Positions 17,611-26,783 of a stretch of DNA of 64,000 nt are shown in pieces. The translations under genes and the position numbers were made by a program. The stretch's first letter is position 1. Each line of letters begins with the position of its first letter. The notes beneath the pieces were generated by a model, which did no database searches, had not been told where the DNA came from, and saw nothing but the letters and a program-made list of their open reading frames with translations. Source of the DNA: Hoeflea_A sp965204935 (lineage in GTDB: Bacteria > Pseudomonadota > Alphaproteobacteria > Rhizobiales > Rhizobiaceae); assembly GCF_965204935.1 (NCBI RefSeq), contig NZ_CBDBFO010000002.1; one strand, given 5' to 3'.

Positions 17611-18603
17611 ATGAGATTGAGACGGGTCCGCACGGCCGAGGGGCCGAGGATCGAGGCCGAGGCCGGCGGGCACTTTGTGCGCCTTGCTGACCTCTTGCGG
17701 CTCGGCACCATCGCCGAGGCCTCCGAGGTGACGGGCGATCCGGCGTCCGACATGATCGCCGCGCTGCAGCTCGGCGAAAAGGGCTGGGCGGCGCTCGCCG
17801 CCGAGATCGAGAGCCACGGCCGCCCGGCACGCGAGGACGGGCATGTGACCCTGCCCTTCCAGCCGGCGTCGTTCCGCGATTTCATGCTCTATGAGGAGCA
17901 CGTGATCAACGCGACGCGCGGCTATGTGAAGCGCTTCATGCCCGGCGCCTACCGCACGGCGAGCCTTGTCGAGAAGATCACCGGCAAGCCGTTCAGGAAA
18001 TTCCGCCCCAAGCCGCTCTGGTATAGGCAGCCGATCTACTATTTCGGCAACCACATGAATTTCCTCACCGAGGGCGACGAGATCGCCTGGCCCGGCTATA
18101 CGAAGGCGCTGGACTATGAGCTGGAGATCGGCGCGGTGCTTGCCCAGCCGCTGATGGACGCAAGCCCCAAGGAAGCGGAAGCTGCGATCGGCGGCTTTGT
18201 CGTCCTCAACGATGTCAGTGCGCGCGATGTGCAAGGCGCGGAGATGGGCTCCGGCTTCGGCCCGCAAAAGGCCAAGCATTTCGTCAATGCGATCGGCAAT
18301 ATCGTCGTCACCGCCGACGAGGTGCTGCCGCATCTCGGCACGCTTTCCGGCACGGTCGCCATCAACGGCACCGAGATTGCCCAATGCAGCGCCGCCGGGG
18401 CGCGCTATTCGTTCGGCGAATGTTTCGCGATTGCCGCCAAGGGCGAGCAGCTCCACCCCGGCGAATTCATCGGCTCGGGCACGCTGCCGGGCGGCAGCGG
18501 CATGGAAAACGGCCACTGGCTGCAGCCGGGCGATCAACTGACGCTGACGCTCGACCACATCGGATCCCTTACCAACACAATTGCCGCAGGAGCGCCCGCA
18601 TGA
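17611..18603 (+). CDS. Fumarylacetoacetate hydrolase-family protein
   Basis: 330 residues. The FAH fold is visible from FRDFMLYEEHV through the metal-binding GLU-X-GLU motif in DYELEIGAVL, followed by GFVVLNDVSARDVQ and a C-terminal GSGTLPGGSG loop. Such enzymes cleave C-C bonds of beta-diketones or decarboxylate oxaloacetate-like acids with a divalent metal. The ATG at 17611 has AGGAGA nine bases upstream. It overlaps the cyclase-family gene by four bases, so the pair is likely a small catabolic operon, perhaps for an aromatic or kynurenine-like intermediate; that pathway link is inference. Confidence 0.88.
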   Translation: MRLRRVRTAEGPRIEAEAGGHFVRLADLLRLGTIAEASEVTGDPASDMIAALQLGEKGWAALAAEIESHGRPAREDGHVTLPFQPASFRDFMLYEEHVINATRGYVKRFMPGAYRTASLVEKITGKPFRKFRPKPLWYRQPIYYFGNHMNFLTEGDEIAWPGYTKALDYELEIGAVLAQPLMDASPKEAEAAIGGFVVLNDVSARDVQGAEMGSGFGPQKAKHFVNAIGNIVVTADEVLPHLGTLSGTVAINGTEIAQCSAAGARYSFGECFAIAAKGEQLHPGEFIGSGTLPGGSGMENGHWLQPGDQLTLTLDHIGSLTNTIAAGAPA

Positions 18604-19361
18604 AGGTTGTCGACCTTTCGAAGCCGATCAAGTTCAACCCGGCGGACCCCTCCTTCATGCGCGTGAAGATCAAGCACAAGCCGCACCGCATCGGCCGGCT
18701 GCTGGTGCGCATTCTCGGCCTTCCGTTCCGGCTGATGCCGAAGGATTTCGTCGGCTGGGCGGACGATACGATCACGAAGATGGGCGTGCACAGCACCACG
18801 CATATCGATGCGCCCTGGCACTATGGCGAGACGAGCGGCGGCGCGCCGGCGCAGACCATCGAGGCGATCCCGCTCGACCAGTGCATCGGCCCCGGCATTG
18901 TGCTCGACCTCACGCACAAGAAGGACGGCGAGATGATCCTGCCCGCCGACCTTGACGAAGCGCTGGAGGCGAACGGCGGCGAGATCGGCCCCGGCACGAT
19001 CGTGCTCATCCGCACCGGCCGCGACGAATTCATCGGCACGAAGGAATACTGGAAGCGCGGCACCGGCATGGGCGCCGAGGCGACCAACTGGCTCCTGGAC
19101 AAGGGCGTGACGGTCTGCGGCATCGACCAGTGGGGCTGGGACCTGCCCTTCCACTACCAGATAGCCACCTCAAAGGCCGAAAACCGCGACGACCTCTTCT
19201 GGGAAGGCCACCGCGTCGGCCAGCAGCGCCCCTACTGGCACATGGAGCAGCTCGTGAACCTTGCCGCCCTGCCGGCGAACGGGTTCAGGGTGTGCGTTTT
19301 TCCGTTGAAATTGGTGGGGGCCTCAGCGGCGCCGGCGCGGGTGGTGGCGCTGGTGGAGTGA
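18600..19361 (+). CDS. Cyclase-family metal hydrolase (kynurenine formamidase-like fold)
   Basis: 253 residues. The metal motif HSTTHIDAPWHYG supplies His64, His68, Asp70 and His74 (family HxGTHxDxPxHf; the glycine is Ser here). Later ICGIDQWGWD and the C-terminal AAPARVVALVE match the fold. Relatives hydrolyse N-formylkynurenine, isatin or cyclic amides. Its start overlaps the FAH-family stop (ATGA). A GGCGCC hairpin follows at 19365-19382, after which base composition falls sharply at the edge of the acquired block. Confidence 0.85.
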   Translation: MKVVDLSKPIKFNPADPSFMRVKIKHKPHRIGRLLVRILGLPFRLMPKDFVGWADDTITKMGVHSTTHIDAPWHYGETSGGAPAQTIEAIPLDQCIGPGIVLDLTHKKDGEMILPADLDEALEANGGEIGPGTIVLIRTGRDEFIGTKEYWKRGTGMGAEATNWLLDKGVTVCGIDQWGWDLPFHYQIATSKAENRDDLFWEGHRVGQQRPYWHMEQLVNLAALPANGFRVCVFPLKLVGASAAPARVVALVE

Positions 19362-19558
19362 GGGGGCGCCAGCCGGGGCGCCGTCAGATGGAGGCGATGG
19401 CCGCCGGCGGCTGTGGCCTCAACAACGCCTATAGATAGCGCTTGGATAGCGCTTGTGGTGATCCCGAAAACCGTATTTTCGATGTGGGGATTATCAAAGT
19501 GATAAAATTCGAGAAGGTTTAGTTTTTTTGATTGAGAGGGTGATAACATGCTTCATTC

Positions 19559-19969
19559 TCAACCCAAAAAAACCTGTAACCGCTCACTAAGTCGGTCAAT
19601 GTCTTTTGTTTGACATTCCCAGACGACGAGAATATCCCAGCCCGCCTCGGTTAGAAGGGCCTGATTTTGGCCATCCCTTTCCACATTTCGCAACAATTTG
19701 GGCCCCCAATATTCGGACCTTGATTTTGGCATTCTTGCAATCTTGCACGCTGGATCCGGATGTTGGTGCCAAAAACATCCGTGAACAAAAATGGCTTTCT
19801 TTCGCCCGATAAATGCCAAATCCGGCTTTCCCGGTATATCTTTTCTATGAAGACGATAGCCCGCTTTTAGCGACCGGACCAGTCGCCGGACAGTCAGTTC
19901 AGGTTTTGTATCGGTACTTTTTATTCGCCGCATATTCTCTGATCGGCGCTCTTTAGAAATCCTATCCAT
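19559..19969 (-). CDS. vsr: Very-short-patch repair (Vsr) DNA mismatch endonuclease
   Basis: 136 residues from ATG 19969, the start that gives the standard Vsr N-terminus (SKERRSENMRRIKSTDTKPE). The catalytic Asp is Asp50 in GKPDLAF. The zinc ligands lie in VHGCFWHQH (His63, Cys65 and neighbours) with Cys75 after it. Vsr nicks 5' of the T in T:G mismatches produced by deamination of 5-methylcytosine, which fits the cytosine-5 methyltransferase encoded just upstream. It is the last gene of the restriction-modification block on this strand. Confidence 0.93.
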   Translation of the reverse strand: MDRISKERRSENMRRIKSTDTKPELTVRRLVRSLKAGYRLHRKDIPGKPDLAFIGRKKAIFVHGCFWHQHPDPACKIARMPKSRSEYWGPKLLRNVERDGQNQALLTEAGWDILVVWECQTKDIDRLSERLQVFLG

Positions 19970-20071
19970 AGTTATGTTGCCTGAAAGCGCTGCCAGGACT
20001 GCATATGGAATACATGACGGTAAAATCTGCAAACAAATAAAGGCGGAAAACAGGATATCGTTTATGTACTA

Positions 20072-21211
20072 CTATGCGGCAGGTATCGCTACGCCTGCAA
20101 ATTTATTCATAGACAATCGTATTGCTTCGCCAATCGCCCGGCCCAAAAGAGGAGGAACCGCGTTACCAACTTGGACATATTGTTCGGTCTTAGAGCCAGC
20201 AAATTCAAACCAATCAGGAAAACTTTGTAAACGCGCGGCTTCACGAACCGATATTGCCCGGTTCTGCTCGGGGTGAATATATGCTCCCCAATGAATGTCA
20301 CATTTTGTCAAAACCGTGCAGGACAAACCGTCCCACGTCATCCGCCCGTAACGTTTTGTGTGATCTGACCGTTTTGCTCGTTTCATACCTGCGGGTAGCA
20401 AATCAAAAGGAATATCACGCCAACTGCCACCTGGTGGAATATGCTGAAGGCGTTCTAAGTTCACTTGGCCAAGCCGAGGTGCGGCGTGACTGGTTACGCG
20501 AGTTAGATTACCTCTTAGCGCCTGTTGGAACTCAGATTTTGCTTCACCAACATAAGAAACCGGGCCTTTGTCTTCACCATTTTGAAGTGGCGGCAAATCT
20601 GAAATTGCGTCGGCGATGGTTGTATAGGGTAAAAGACCCGGCCCGTGCGTTGGTTTTGGATGACAGATTGGTGCCCCAATCCTATTGCCAATAAACACTA
20701 CCCGCCGACGTTCTTGTGGAACGCCAAATTCTTCCGCTTTTAATACTTCGTGCCTAACGTCGTATCCAAGCGTTGCCAACTCTTTTTCAATCGCATGAAC
20801 GGCCTCGCCACCACCAATCGAAAAAATGCCAGCGACATTCTCCATTACAATCCATTCAGGAGATAGTTCATCTACTAGGCGCAAATACTGTCGAAAGAGC
20901 TGTGCACGCTCATCATGCATGCCCCGCTGATGATTGTAGACAGAATAAGCTTGGCATGGTGGGCCTCCCACGAGGACTGCCAATTCTCCGCGCTTTAGAC
21001 CGGTCCGATTCATCAATTCTGTGGTGTTGAGATTTTGGATCGGCCCCAGAATGAAGTCGGCATGCGAATGTGTTTTTGAGAAGGTTTCTCCTGCTGCTTC
21101 AAACAAATCGTTGCCAGCTAGAACTTCAAAACCGGCCATCTCGAGACCGGCTGATAAACCGCCAGCGCCACAAAATAGATCAATTGCTGTCAGATGTCGT
21201 TCGCCAGTCAT
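20072..21211 (-). CDS. DNA (cytosine-5-)-methyltransferase
   Basis: 379 residues from ATG 21211; the frame is open to 21271 but only non-conserved residues would be added. Motif I is DLFCGAGGLSAGL (from residue 11), the catalytic motif IV is GGPPCQAYS (Cys86), motif VI is ENV (123-125), motif VIII is QERRR (165-169) and motif X is VQVGNAVPPLLGRAIG. The variable region (about 215-300) is the target-recognition domain. It should protect the site cut by the NotI-like nuclease encoded just upstream, which is now disrupted. The methyltransferase itself looks intact. Confidence 0.93.
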   Translation of the reverse strand: MTGERHLTAIDLFCGAGGLSAGLEMAGFEVLAGNDLFEAAGETFSKTHSHADFILGPIQNLNTTELMNRTGLKRGELAVLVGGPPCQAYSVYNHQRGMHDERAQLFRQYLRLVDELSPEWIVMENVAGIFSIGGGEAVHAIEKELATLGYDVRHEVLKAEEFGVPQERRRVVFIGNRIGAPICHPKPTHGPGLLPYTTIADAISDLPPLQNGEDKGPVSYVGEAKSEFQQALRGNLTRVTSHAAPRLGQVNLERLQHIPPGGSWRDIPFDLLPAGMKRAKRSDHTKRYGRMTWDGLSCTVLTKCDIHWGAYIHPEQNRAISVREAARLQSFPDWFEFAGSKTEQYVQVGNAVPPLLGRAIGEAIRLSMNKFAGVAIPAA

Positions 21212-21480
21212 GTCGCGCCTAATTTGATCATGTTTTGTTCTCTCTGAGATTCGGTAACATATTCGCTCCAATCAGGCAATCCAAGATACTAAAACAACCG
21301 TGTATCGATCTAATTTGCTTTCTCCTTGATCCTCTGTTCAAACTCGTCAAGGGAAACTGGGTACCCACCGGTCAACCCCTCAATTGTCCGCTCAAGTGTT
21401 GTGAAGATCATTCGGTCTACTTTGGCTGTGTATTTTGCATCCCCTTTACCTCGCACAAAATCCACCAAACACCAGACAAT

Positions 21481-22918
21481 CAGCAATTCTAATTTTGGGA
21501 TTTTTGGGATTCTCAAATCGCTCGATCTATGATTCGTTTGTTGCGTGTTACACTTGGATTCCCTCATTGGCTCGCTCAGATCGTGCTGCGCGAACTTGCC
21601 TGACCGACGGGTTGGCCCAAACACGAGTTACACGATGGCAGATATCGGCCTGTCGGCGTTTTCGATATTTTTCATGCAGTCTCCGTCGTTCCTGTCGCAT
21701 CAGCGCGAGATGCAAGCGGGTAACGGTTGCTCGAACTGTCAGACGTTGTTCGGAATCAAGAAGCTTCCGAGCGATAATCATATCCGCTCGATGCTTGATG
21801 AGGCTGAACCGCAGCATCTCTTTGGGCAGTTTGATAACCTTGTTGACCATCTGAAAAGCCATAACGGTTTGGAGCCTTTCCGATGTCTGGATGGTCGCGT
21901 GCTGATTGCACTTGATGGCACAGAATATTTCTGTAGCCGCAAGTTGCATTGCCGGAATTGTTCTCATCGCAAGCGCAATGATGGCGGCACCGAGTATTTT
22001 CACACCATGGTTTCCGCCGCGGTCGTCGTCCCGGGTGACAGCCGAGCGATACCGCTGCAGCCGGAATTTATTAGCCCGCAGGACGGTCATGCGAAACAGG
22101 ATTGTGAAAGGAATGCCGTCAAACGCTGGCTTGCCGCCAATGGGAAACGTTACGCTTCGCTAAAGCCAGTTTATCTTGGCGATGACCTGTATGCTAATCA
22201 GCCGATTGTTGATACGATTCAGTCGGTTGGCGGCGACTTCATTCTGACTGCCAAGTCCTTGTCCCATAAGACGTTGTACGAGTGGCTGGACGGTGCCGAG
22301 ATCAACTCGACAAAGCGCCGTCGTATCAAAAAGGGTCGCAAGGCTGCCACCCACATCTATCGCTGGCTGAATGATGTACCCCTGCGCGATGGCAAGGACG
22401 CGACCCACGTCAACTGGTTCGAAATCGAGATTATCAACACCAAAGGGAAGACCACATATCGCAACAGCTTTGTGACCAACATCGCTGTCGATGAGACCAA
22501 TGTCGGGGACCTTGCCGCTTGCGGACGCGCACGGTGGAAGATTGAAAATGAGACCTTCAATGTTCTGAAAACCCGGGGATACAATCTGGAGCACAACTTT
22601 GGGCATGGCGACAATTATCTGGCATCTGTGCTGGCGACGCTCAATCTGCTCGCCTTCGCCATGCATACAGTTTGTGATGTACTCGAAGCGCTCTGGAAGA
22701 AAGCCCGCAGTGTTTTAGCGGCGCGGTATCGGTTCTTCGATCACATCCGCACGATTGTTTGCTACTTGATCTTCCCGGATTGGGGTGCACTCATACGAAC
22801 ACTTGTCGATGGTGAGCCACCACCGACCGTCAAGTCAGCCCGGAAGCAACCTAAACCCTCCTGAAAATCAGCTCAAATTCATCTGAGACCCAAAAATGAG
22901 CCAAAATTAGAATTGCTG
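21481..22918 (+). mobile_element. IS4-type insertion sequence, copy 1 (1438 bp)
   Basis: Ends are perfect 18-bp inverted repeats starting CAGCAATTCTAATTTTGG. It is flanked by the 9-bp target duplication CCAGACAAT at 21472-21480 and 22919-22927. It carries one transposase gene and lies inside the NotI-like endonuclease gene. A second, apparently identical copy is 410 bases further on with a different target duplication, so the two insertions were independent. Confidence 0.95.
21545..22864 (+). CDS. IS4-type DDE transposase (copy 1)
   Basis: 439 residues filling the element between its inverted repeats. First catalytic Asp in ALDGTEYF; second in VYLGDDLYANQ; the C-terminal ARWKIENETFNVLKTRG fits the YREK signature of IS4-type enzymes (R...E......K). 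An HCRNCSHR cysteine pair lies between. The protein is identical to that of the second copy, so the element was probably recently active. It is antisense to the nuclease gene it interrupts. Confidence 0.9.
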   Translation: MLHLDSLIGSLRSCCANLPDRRVGPNTSYTMADIGLSAFSIFFMQSPSFLSHQREMQAGNGCSNCQTLFGIKKLPSDNHIRSMLDEAEPQHLFGQFDNLVDHLKSHNGLEPFRCLDGRVLIALDGTEYFCSRKLHCRNCSHRKRNDGGTEYFHTMVSAAVVVPGDSRAIPLQPEFISPQDGHAKQDCERNAVKRWLAANGKRYASLKPVYLGDDLYANQPIVDTIQSVGGDFILTAKSLSHKTLYEWLDGAEINSTKRRRIKKGRKAATHIYRWLNDVPLRDGKDATHVNWFEIEIINTKGKTTYRNSFVTNIAVDETNVGDLAACGRARWKIENETFNVLKTRGYNLEHNFGHGDNYLASVLATLNLLAFAMHTVCDVLEALWKKARSVLAARYRFFDHIRTIVCYLIFPDWGALIRTLVDGEPPPTVKSARKQPKPS

Positions 22919-23328
22919 CCAGACAATATCGCTATTTGACAACTCGTTTACCGTCGCCATCTCTCCCATCGATTCGAAGAACGATGCGTCAACCACCACA
23001 ACCATCTTCTTTCCCCAACGGCGCAGTGTCGGCACCTTTATCTGCAATTGCGGCATCAGCCGCTTAGGGCCAGAGCTGCGATAATCGGGACGGCGGTTCT
23101 CCACTGGCATTTTTGCAACTCCCTTAGATGCAATCAGTGAGTCGAACTCGACGCTCATTTTGTTTCCGGAAAAGTAAACTGCTTGAACCTCTACAGCGCA
23201 CCATTGCATGGGATGATCCTTAGGCGCATTTGACTTTGCAAGAACCATATCAATCCTGCCAACATCCTCCCCGGGGCTGCTGTCTAGGTTGCCCGCTGAC
23301 TGAAGAAATCCGACTTCGCCTATTTGAA

Positions 23329-24766
23329 CAGCAATTCTAATTTTGGGATTTTTGGGATTCTCAAATCGCTCGATCTATGATTCGTTTGTTGCGTGTTACA
23401 CTTGGATTCCCTCATTGGCTCGCTCAGATCGTGCTGCGCGAACTTGCCTGACCGACGGGTTGGCCCAAACACGAGTTACACGATGGCAGATATCGGCCTG
23501 TCGGCGTTTTCGATATTTTTCATGCAGTCTCCGTCGTTCCTGTCGCATCAGCGCGAGATGCAAGCGGGTAACGGTTGCTCGAACTGTCAGACGTTGTTCG
23601 GAATCAAGAAGCTTCCGAGCGATAATCATATCCGCTCGATGCTTGATGAGGCTGAACCGCAGCATCTCTTTGGGCAGTTTGATAACCTTGTTGACCATCT
23701 GAAAAGCCATAACGGTTTGGAGCCTTTCCGATGTCTGGATGGTCGCGTGCTGATTGCACTTGATGGCACAGAATATTTCTGTAGCCGCAAGTTGCATTGC
23801 CGGAATTGTTCTCATCGCAAGCGCAATGATGGCGGCACCGAGTATTTTCACACCATGGTTTCCGCCGCGGTCGTCGTCCCGGGTGACAGCCGAGCGATAC
23901 CGCTGCAGCCGGAATTTATTAGCCCGCAGGACGGTCATGCGAAACAGGATTGTGAAAGGAATGCCGTCAAACGCTGGCTTGCCGCCAATGGGAAACGTTA
24001 CGCTTCGCTAAAGCCAGTTTATCTTGGCGATGACCTGTATGCTAATCAGCCGATTGTTGATACGATTCAGTCGGTTGGCGGCGACTTCATTCTGACTGCC
24101 AAGTCCTTGTCCCATAAGACGTTGTACGAGTGGCTGGACGGTGCCGAGATCAACTCGACAAAGCGCCGTCGTATCAAAAAGGGTCGCAAGGCTGCCACCC
24201 ACATCTATCGCTGGCTGAATGATGTACCCCTGCGCGATGGCAAGGACGCGACCCACGTCAACTGGTTCGAAATCGAGATTATCAACACCAAAGGGAAGAC
24301 CACATATCGCAACAGCTTTGTGACCAACATCGCTGTCGATGAGACCAATGTCGGGGACCTTGCCGCTTGCGGACGCGCACGGTGGAAGATTGAAAATGAG
24401 ACCTTCAATGTTCTGAAAACCCGGGGATACAATCTGGAGCACAACTTTGGGCATGGCGACAATTATCTGGCATCTGTGCTGGCGACGCTCAATCTGCTCG
24501 CCTTCGCCATGCATACAGTTTGTGATGTACTCGAAGCGCTCTGGAAGAAAGCCCGCAGTGTTTTAGCGGCGCGGTATCGGTTCTTCGATCACATCCGCAC
24601 GATTGTTTGCTACTTGATCTTCCCGGATTGGGGTGCACTCATACGAACACTTGTCGATGGTGAGCCACCACCGACCGTCAAGTCAGCCCGGAAGCAACCT
24701 AAACCCTCCTGAAAATCAGCTCAAATTCATCTGAGACCCAAAAATGAGCCAAAATTAGAATTGCTG
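23329..24766 (+). mobile_element. IS4-type insertion sequence, copy 2 (1438 bp)
   Basis: Same ends, length and orientation as copy 1. The target duplication is CTATTTGAA at 23320-23328 and 24767-24775, unlike the CCAGACAAT of copy 1. It splits the NotI-like gene after codon 155, in the cysteine-rich N-terminal half. Confidence 0.95.
23393..24712 (+). CDS. IS4-type DDE transposase (copy 2)
   Basis: 439 residues, identical in translation to the copy at 21545-22864, with the same catalytic motifs (ALDGTEYF, VYLGDDLY, RWKIENETFNVLK). Complete, with no frameshift, so this copy should also be functional. Confidence 0.9.
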   Translation: MLHLDSLIGSLRSCCANLPDRRVGPNTSYTMADIGLSAFSIFFMQSPSFLSHQREMQAGNGCSNCQTLFGIKKLPSDNHIRSMLDEAEPQHLFGQFDNLVDHLKSHNGLEPFRCLDGRVLIALDGTEYFCSRKLHCRNCSHRKRNDGGTEYFHTMVSAAVVVPGDSRAIPLQPEFISPQDGHAKQDCERNAVKRWLAANGKRYASLKPVYLGDDLYANQPIVDTIQSVGGDFILTAKSLSHKTLYEWLDGAEINSTKRRRIKKGRKAATHIYRWLNDVPLRDGKDATHVNWFEIEIINTKGKTTYRNSFVTNIAVDETNVGDLAACGRARWKIENETFNVLKTRGYNLEHNFGHGDNYLASVLATLNLLAFAMHTVCDVLEALWKKARSVLAARYRFFDHIRTIVCYLIFPDWGALIRTLVDGEPPPTVKSARKQPKPS

Positions 24767-25517
24767 CTATTTGAACTGGATTCGCGTCACCTAACAAAGC
24801 TTGGCCAATGTCCTGGAAGACGATGTCATCTTGATGAAATCTGTAAGGACAGAGCGCGCGGATTCGACCACGCTTTCCGGCAACTTCACCGATTTTGTCG
24901 TCAGCTCCAGAATAGAGGCGTAGCGAGCACACGCCGCCAGCCTTGGTACAGACTGGATCTCTAATGTCAGTGCGAAATGGGCAGGGCTTAAGCCGGCTAT
25001 TTTGACTTTCCAGTTTGGCAGCGAGGTGATCGAGGCGTTTCTCTTCCGTTTTGGTCAAAGAGCCCGACGCGGACTTAGCTTCAAGTGCCTCCAGCCGCTC
25101 GATCTCAGCTTTGGGCATAACCTTTCCAACCTTGTAACGCGCAAATTCGGCCCGTTGTTTGTCGGTTAGATCAGCAAAGGGCAGCCCATACCATTCTGCA
25201 ATATGAAACCGTTCAATGTCATCATCACTCATTTATGCGCCTTTGCTCCACGCCGGTTTTGGTCGCTAATACTAGTATCGAGTGCCTAAATATCGTGGTC
25301 TTGCTAACAATATGTGTGAAGCATAATCCTGCGATAATTTAATGATTTTCTTAACTGAACTGGACAATCAGAGCGCAATGCAATTTGCGCAACCAATGGC
25401 TACTGGTCATTGGTGAACCAACCAAAAGAATACCGTCAAATACCGATCATGAGATCCAAACCCCTAACTCGATCCTGTGTCAGCAGCACAGCGTTGGTGT
25501 GTGATCATGCTGCTGCT

Positions 25518-26348
25518 TCAATTGAAATCGGCTTGAAAGCTTGTTGCGGTTAACTCGACATGTGCCTCAAGAGGCGGGCGCAACTCAAAAGCTTTGGGCG
25601 ATCGCGCGAATTCGTAAAGCCGGAAGAGATACCAGTCCTCTCGACGAGCACTCGCGACCTCAAGCTCATTTCGGGAGATGTGAAAAGGCGTGCGCTCCCA
25701 ACCGTTGGTCGTCTTCACCTCTATCAGGCGTTCTCGGCCCTCGGGTGTGAAGCTGGCGATGTCGTATCCGGCACCATCGCCGTCTTCTTGCGAGACCCAG
25801 CGAACGCGGCTGGCCAGATCGTCGCGCCCGAATTGGCATAGTTGGGCGCGTTCGTAGTGAAAGACACATTCCTCTCCGGCGCGTCCCAGCGCCCGATTGC
25901 GCTCGTTGCGTCCGGCAACATCAAAGCGCCGGGCGACCGCCAGCATCTGATCAAGCCCTTCCGGTTGCGCTGCATTCCTCACCGTTGGAACTGCTCCGAT
26001 GTACAGGGACGAGACCTCGACCAATCCGGCTTTTGACGTTTCACAGAGCGCGCGCTCCCACTCAGAATTCCGAGCCAGCCAGCGCGAAATGGCTTCCGCC
26101 AGAGACATCTGGAAATTGAAACGGGGTTGGTAGCCTTTGATTGTTGGCAGGCCAAACCCCTTAGCTGCAGCCGATACGTTGCATTGCTTGAATTCGATTG
26201 AACCGCGGCTCCTGCCGGTTTGCTCTTGAAGCGATCGGTTGTGGGCAGCTTTGTTGTAGGGACGGCCCGCAAGCTCGTCGCTGAGCATTGAGAAATAGGA
26301 CGCCACAACCGCGTCATTTTCCAAATCCGTCCAATCGTCTGAACTCAT
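25518..26348 (-). CDS. DUF3883-domain protein (nuclease-fold, defence-associated)
   Basis: 276 residues from ATG 26348. The N-terminal half resembles a small DNA-related domain often joined to DUF3883 (LENDAVVASYFSMLSDELAGRPYNKAAHNR). The C-terminal half is DUF3883: ALGRAGEECVFHYE, AGYDIASFTPEGRERLIEVKTTNG and FHISRNELEVA...YLFRLYEF. The D-x15-ExK arrangement (AGYDI...IEVKTT) is that of a PD-(D/E)xK nuclease. DUF3883 proteins are common in restriction and anti-phage loci. It lies 285 bases upstream of the NotI-like gene on the same strand, with an AT-rich stretch between (25233-25517) in which nothing else is seen. Confidence 0.78.
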   Translation of the reverse strand: MSSDDWTDLENDAVVASYFSMLSDELAGRPYNKAAHNRSLQEQTGRSRGSIEFKQCNVSAAAKGFGLPTIKGYQPRFNFQMSLAEAISRWLARNSEWERALCETSKAGLVEVSSLYIGAVPTVRNAAQPEGLDQMLAVARRFDVAGRNERNRALGRAGEECVFHYERAQLCQFGRDDLASRVRWVSQEDGDGAGYDIASFTPEGRERLIEVKTTNGWERTPFHISRNELEVASARREDWYLFRLYEFARSPKAFELRPPLEAHVELTATSFQADFN

Positions 26349-26540
26349 GATTGCAAGCTATTTCAACTACAATGACCTGTCATGCCCGAAATCACGTAAC
26401 AGCTTCGCCCAGGAACCAAATGCTCTCACGCCGAGGCTTTTACTGCTCTATTGATGGGATTTGGGAAACCCTGCGCTGCGCCAAAGTGAACCAGACCGAA
26501 AGTCCGCATTTGTTTCAGGGGTTGCTTTGGAATCCACCCC

Positions 26541-26747
26541 TCACCCCGCCCCAAAAACCTCATCAAACACATGCTCCAGCCACACCACCGTCTCACCGTA
26601 CTCCGCTTCATGGATGGCGATGAGGGTTATGGCCGTGGCGCCGTGCCAGTGTTTTTCATGCTGGGCGATACGGTCCGTGTCGCCGGGCAGGGCAAAAACT
26701 GCTAACGCGCCGAAAATCAGAAAGAGAATAACACACTGCATTTTCAT
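26541..26747 (-). CDS. Possible small exported protein (68 residues)
   Basis: The N-terminus (MKMQCVILFLIFGALAVFAL) looks like a signal peptide or a single membrane helix, followed by a polar, histidine-rich stretch. No clear ribosome-binding site and no recognised family. It is the only candidate gene in the 26349-26783 interval. It may be chance; reported because composition and topology are protein-like. Confidence 0.25.
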   Translation of the reverse strand: MKMQCVILFLIFGALAVFALPGDTDRIAQHEKHWHGATAITLIAIHEAEYGETVVWLEHVFDEVFGAG

Positions 26748-26783
26748 CCGCGGAGTTGCATGGGACCGAGATCCAATCGCGCA

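Larger units (their letters stand above)
21310..25232 (-). pseudogene. NotI-like type II restriction endonuclease, interrupted twice by the same IS
   Basis: Three coding pieces on the minus strand (24767-25232, 22919-23319, 21310-21471) are separated by two identical 1438-bp insertion sequences. Removing each IS with one copy of its 9-bp duplication gives 1029 bases, exactly 343 codons, with no stop: a 342-residue protein. It shows four cysteines spaced as in the iron-binding site of NotI (Cys84 in CPF, Cys95 in VCTKAGGVCS, Cys102, Cys128) and a PD-(D/E)xK-type core with Asp179 and Glu199-Val-Gln201 (AVEVQAV). NotI-family enzymes cut long GC-rich sites; the site here cannot be read. With the gene broken, the adjacent methyltransferase is a solitary enzyme. 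Confidence 0.85.

Noticed and set aside
19430..19470. Doubled ATAGCGCTTG motif at the edge of the AT-rich block as a possible attachment site
   Set aside because: No matching copy was seen at the right edge near 28 kb and no integrase gene is present, so an att site cannot be supported.
24699..25232. Open frame of 177 codons as an independent gene
   Set aside because: Its last codons are IS inverted-repeat sequence; the real product is the N-terminal part of the NotI-like nuclease.
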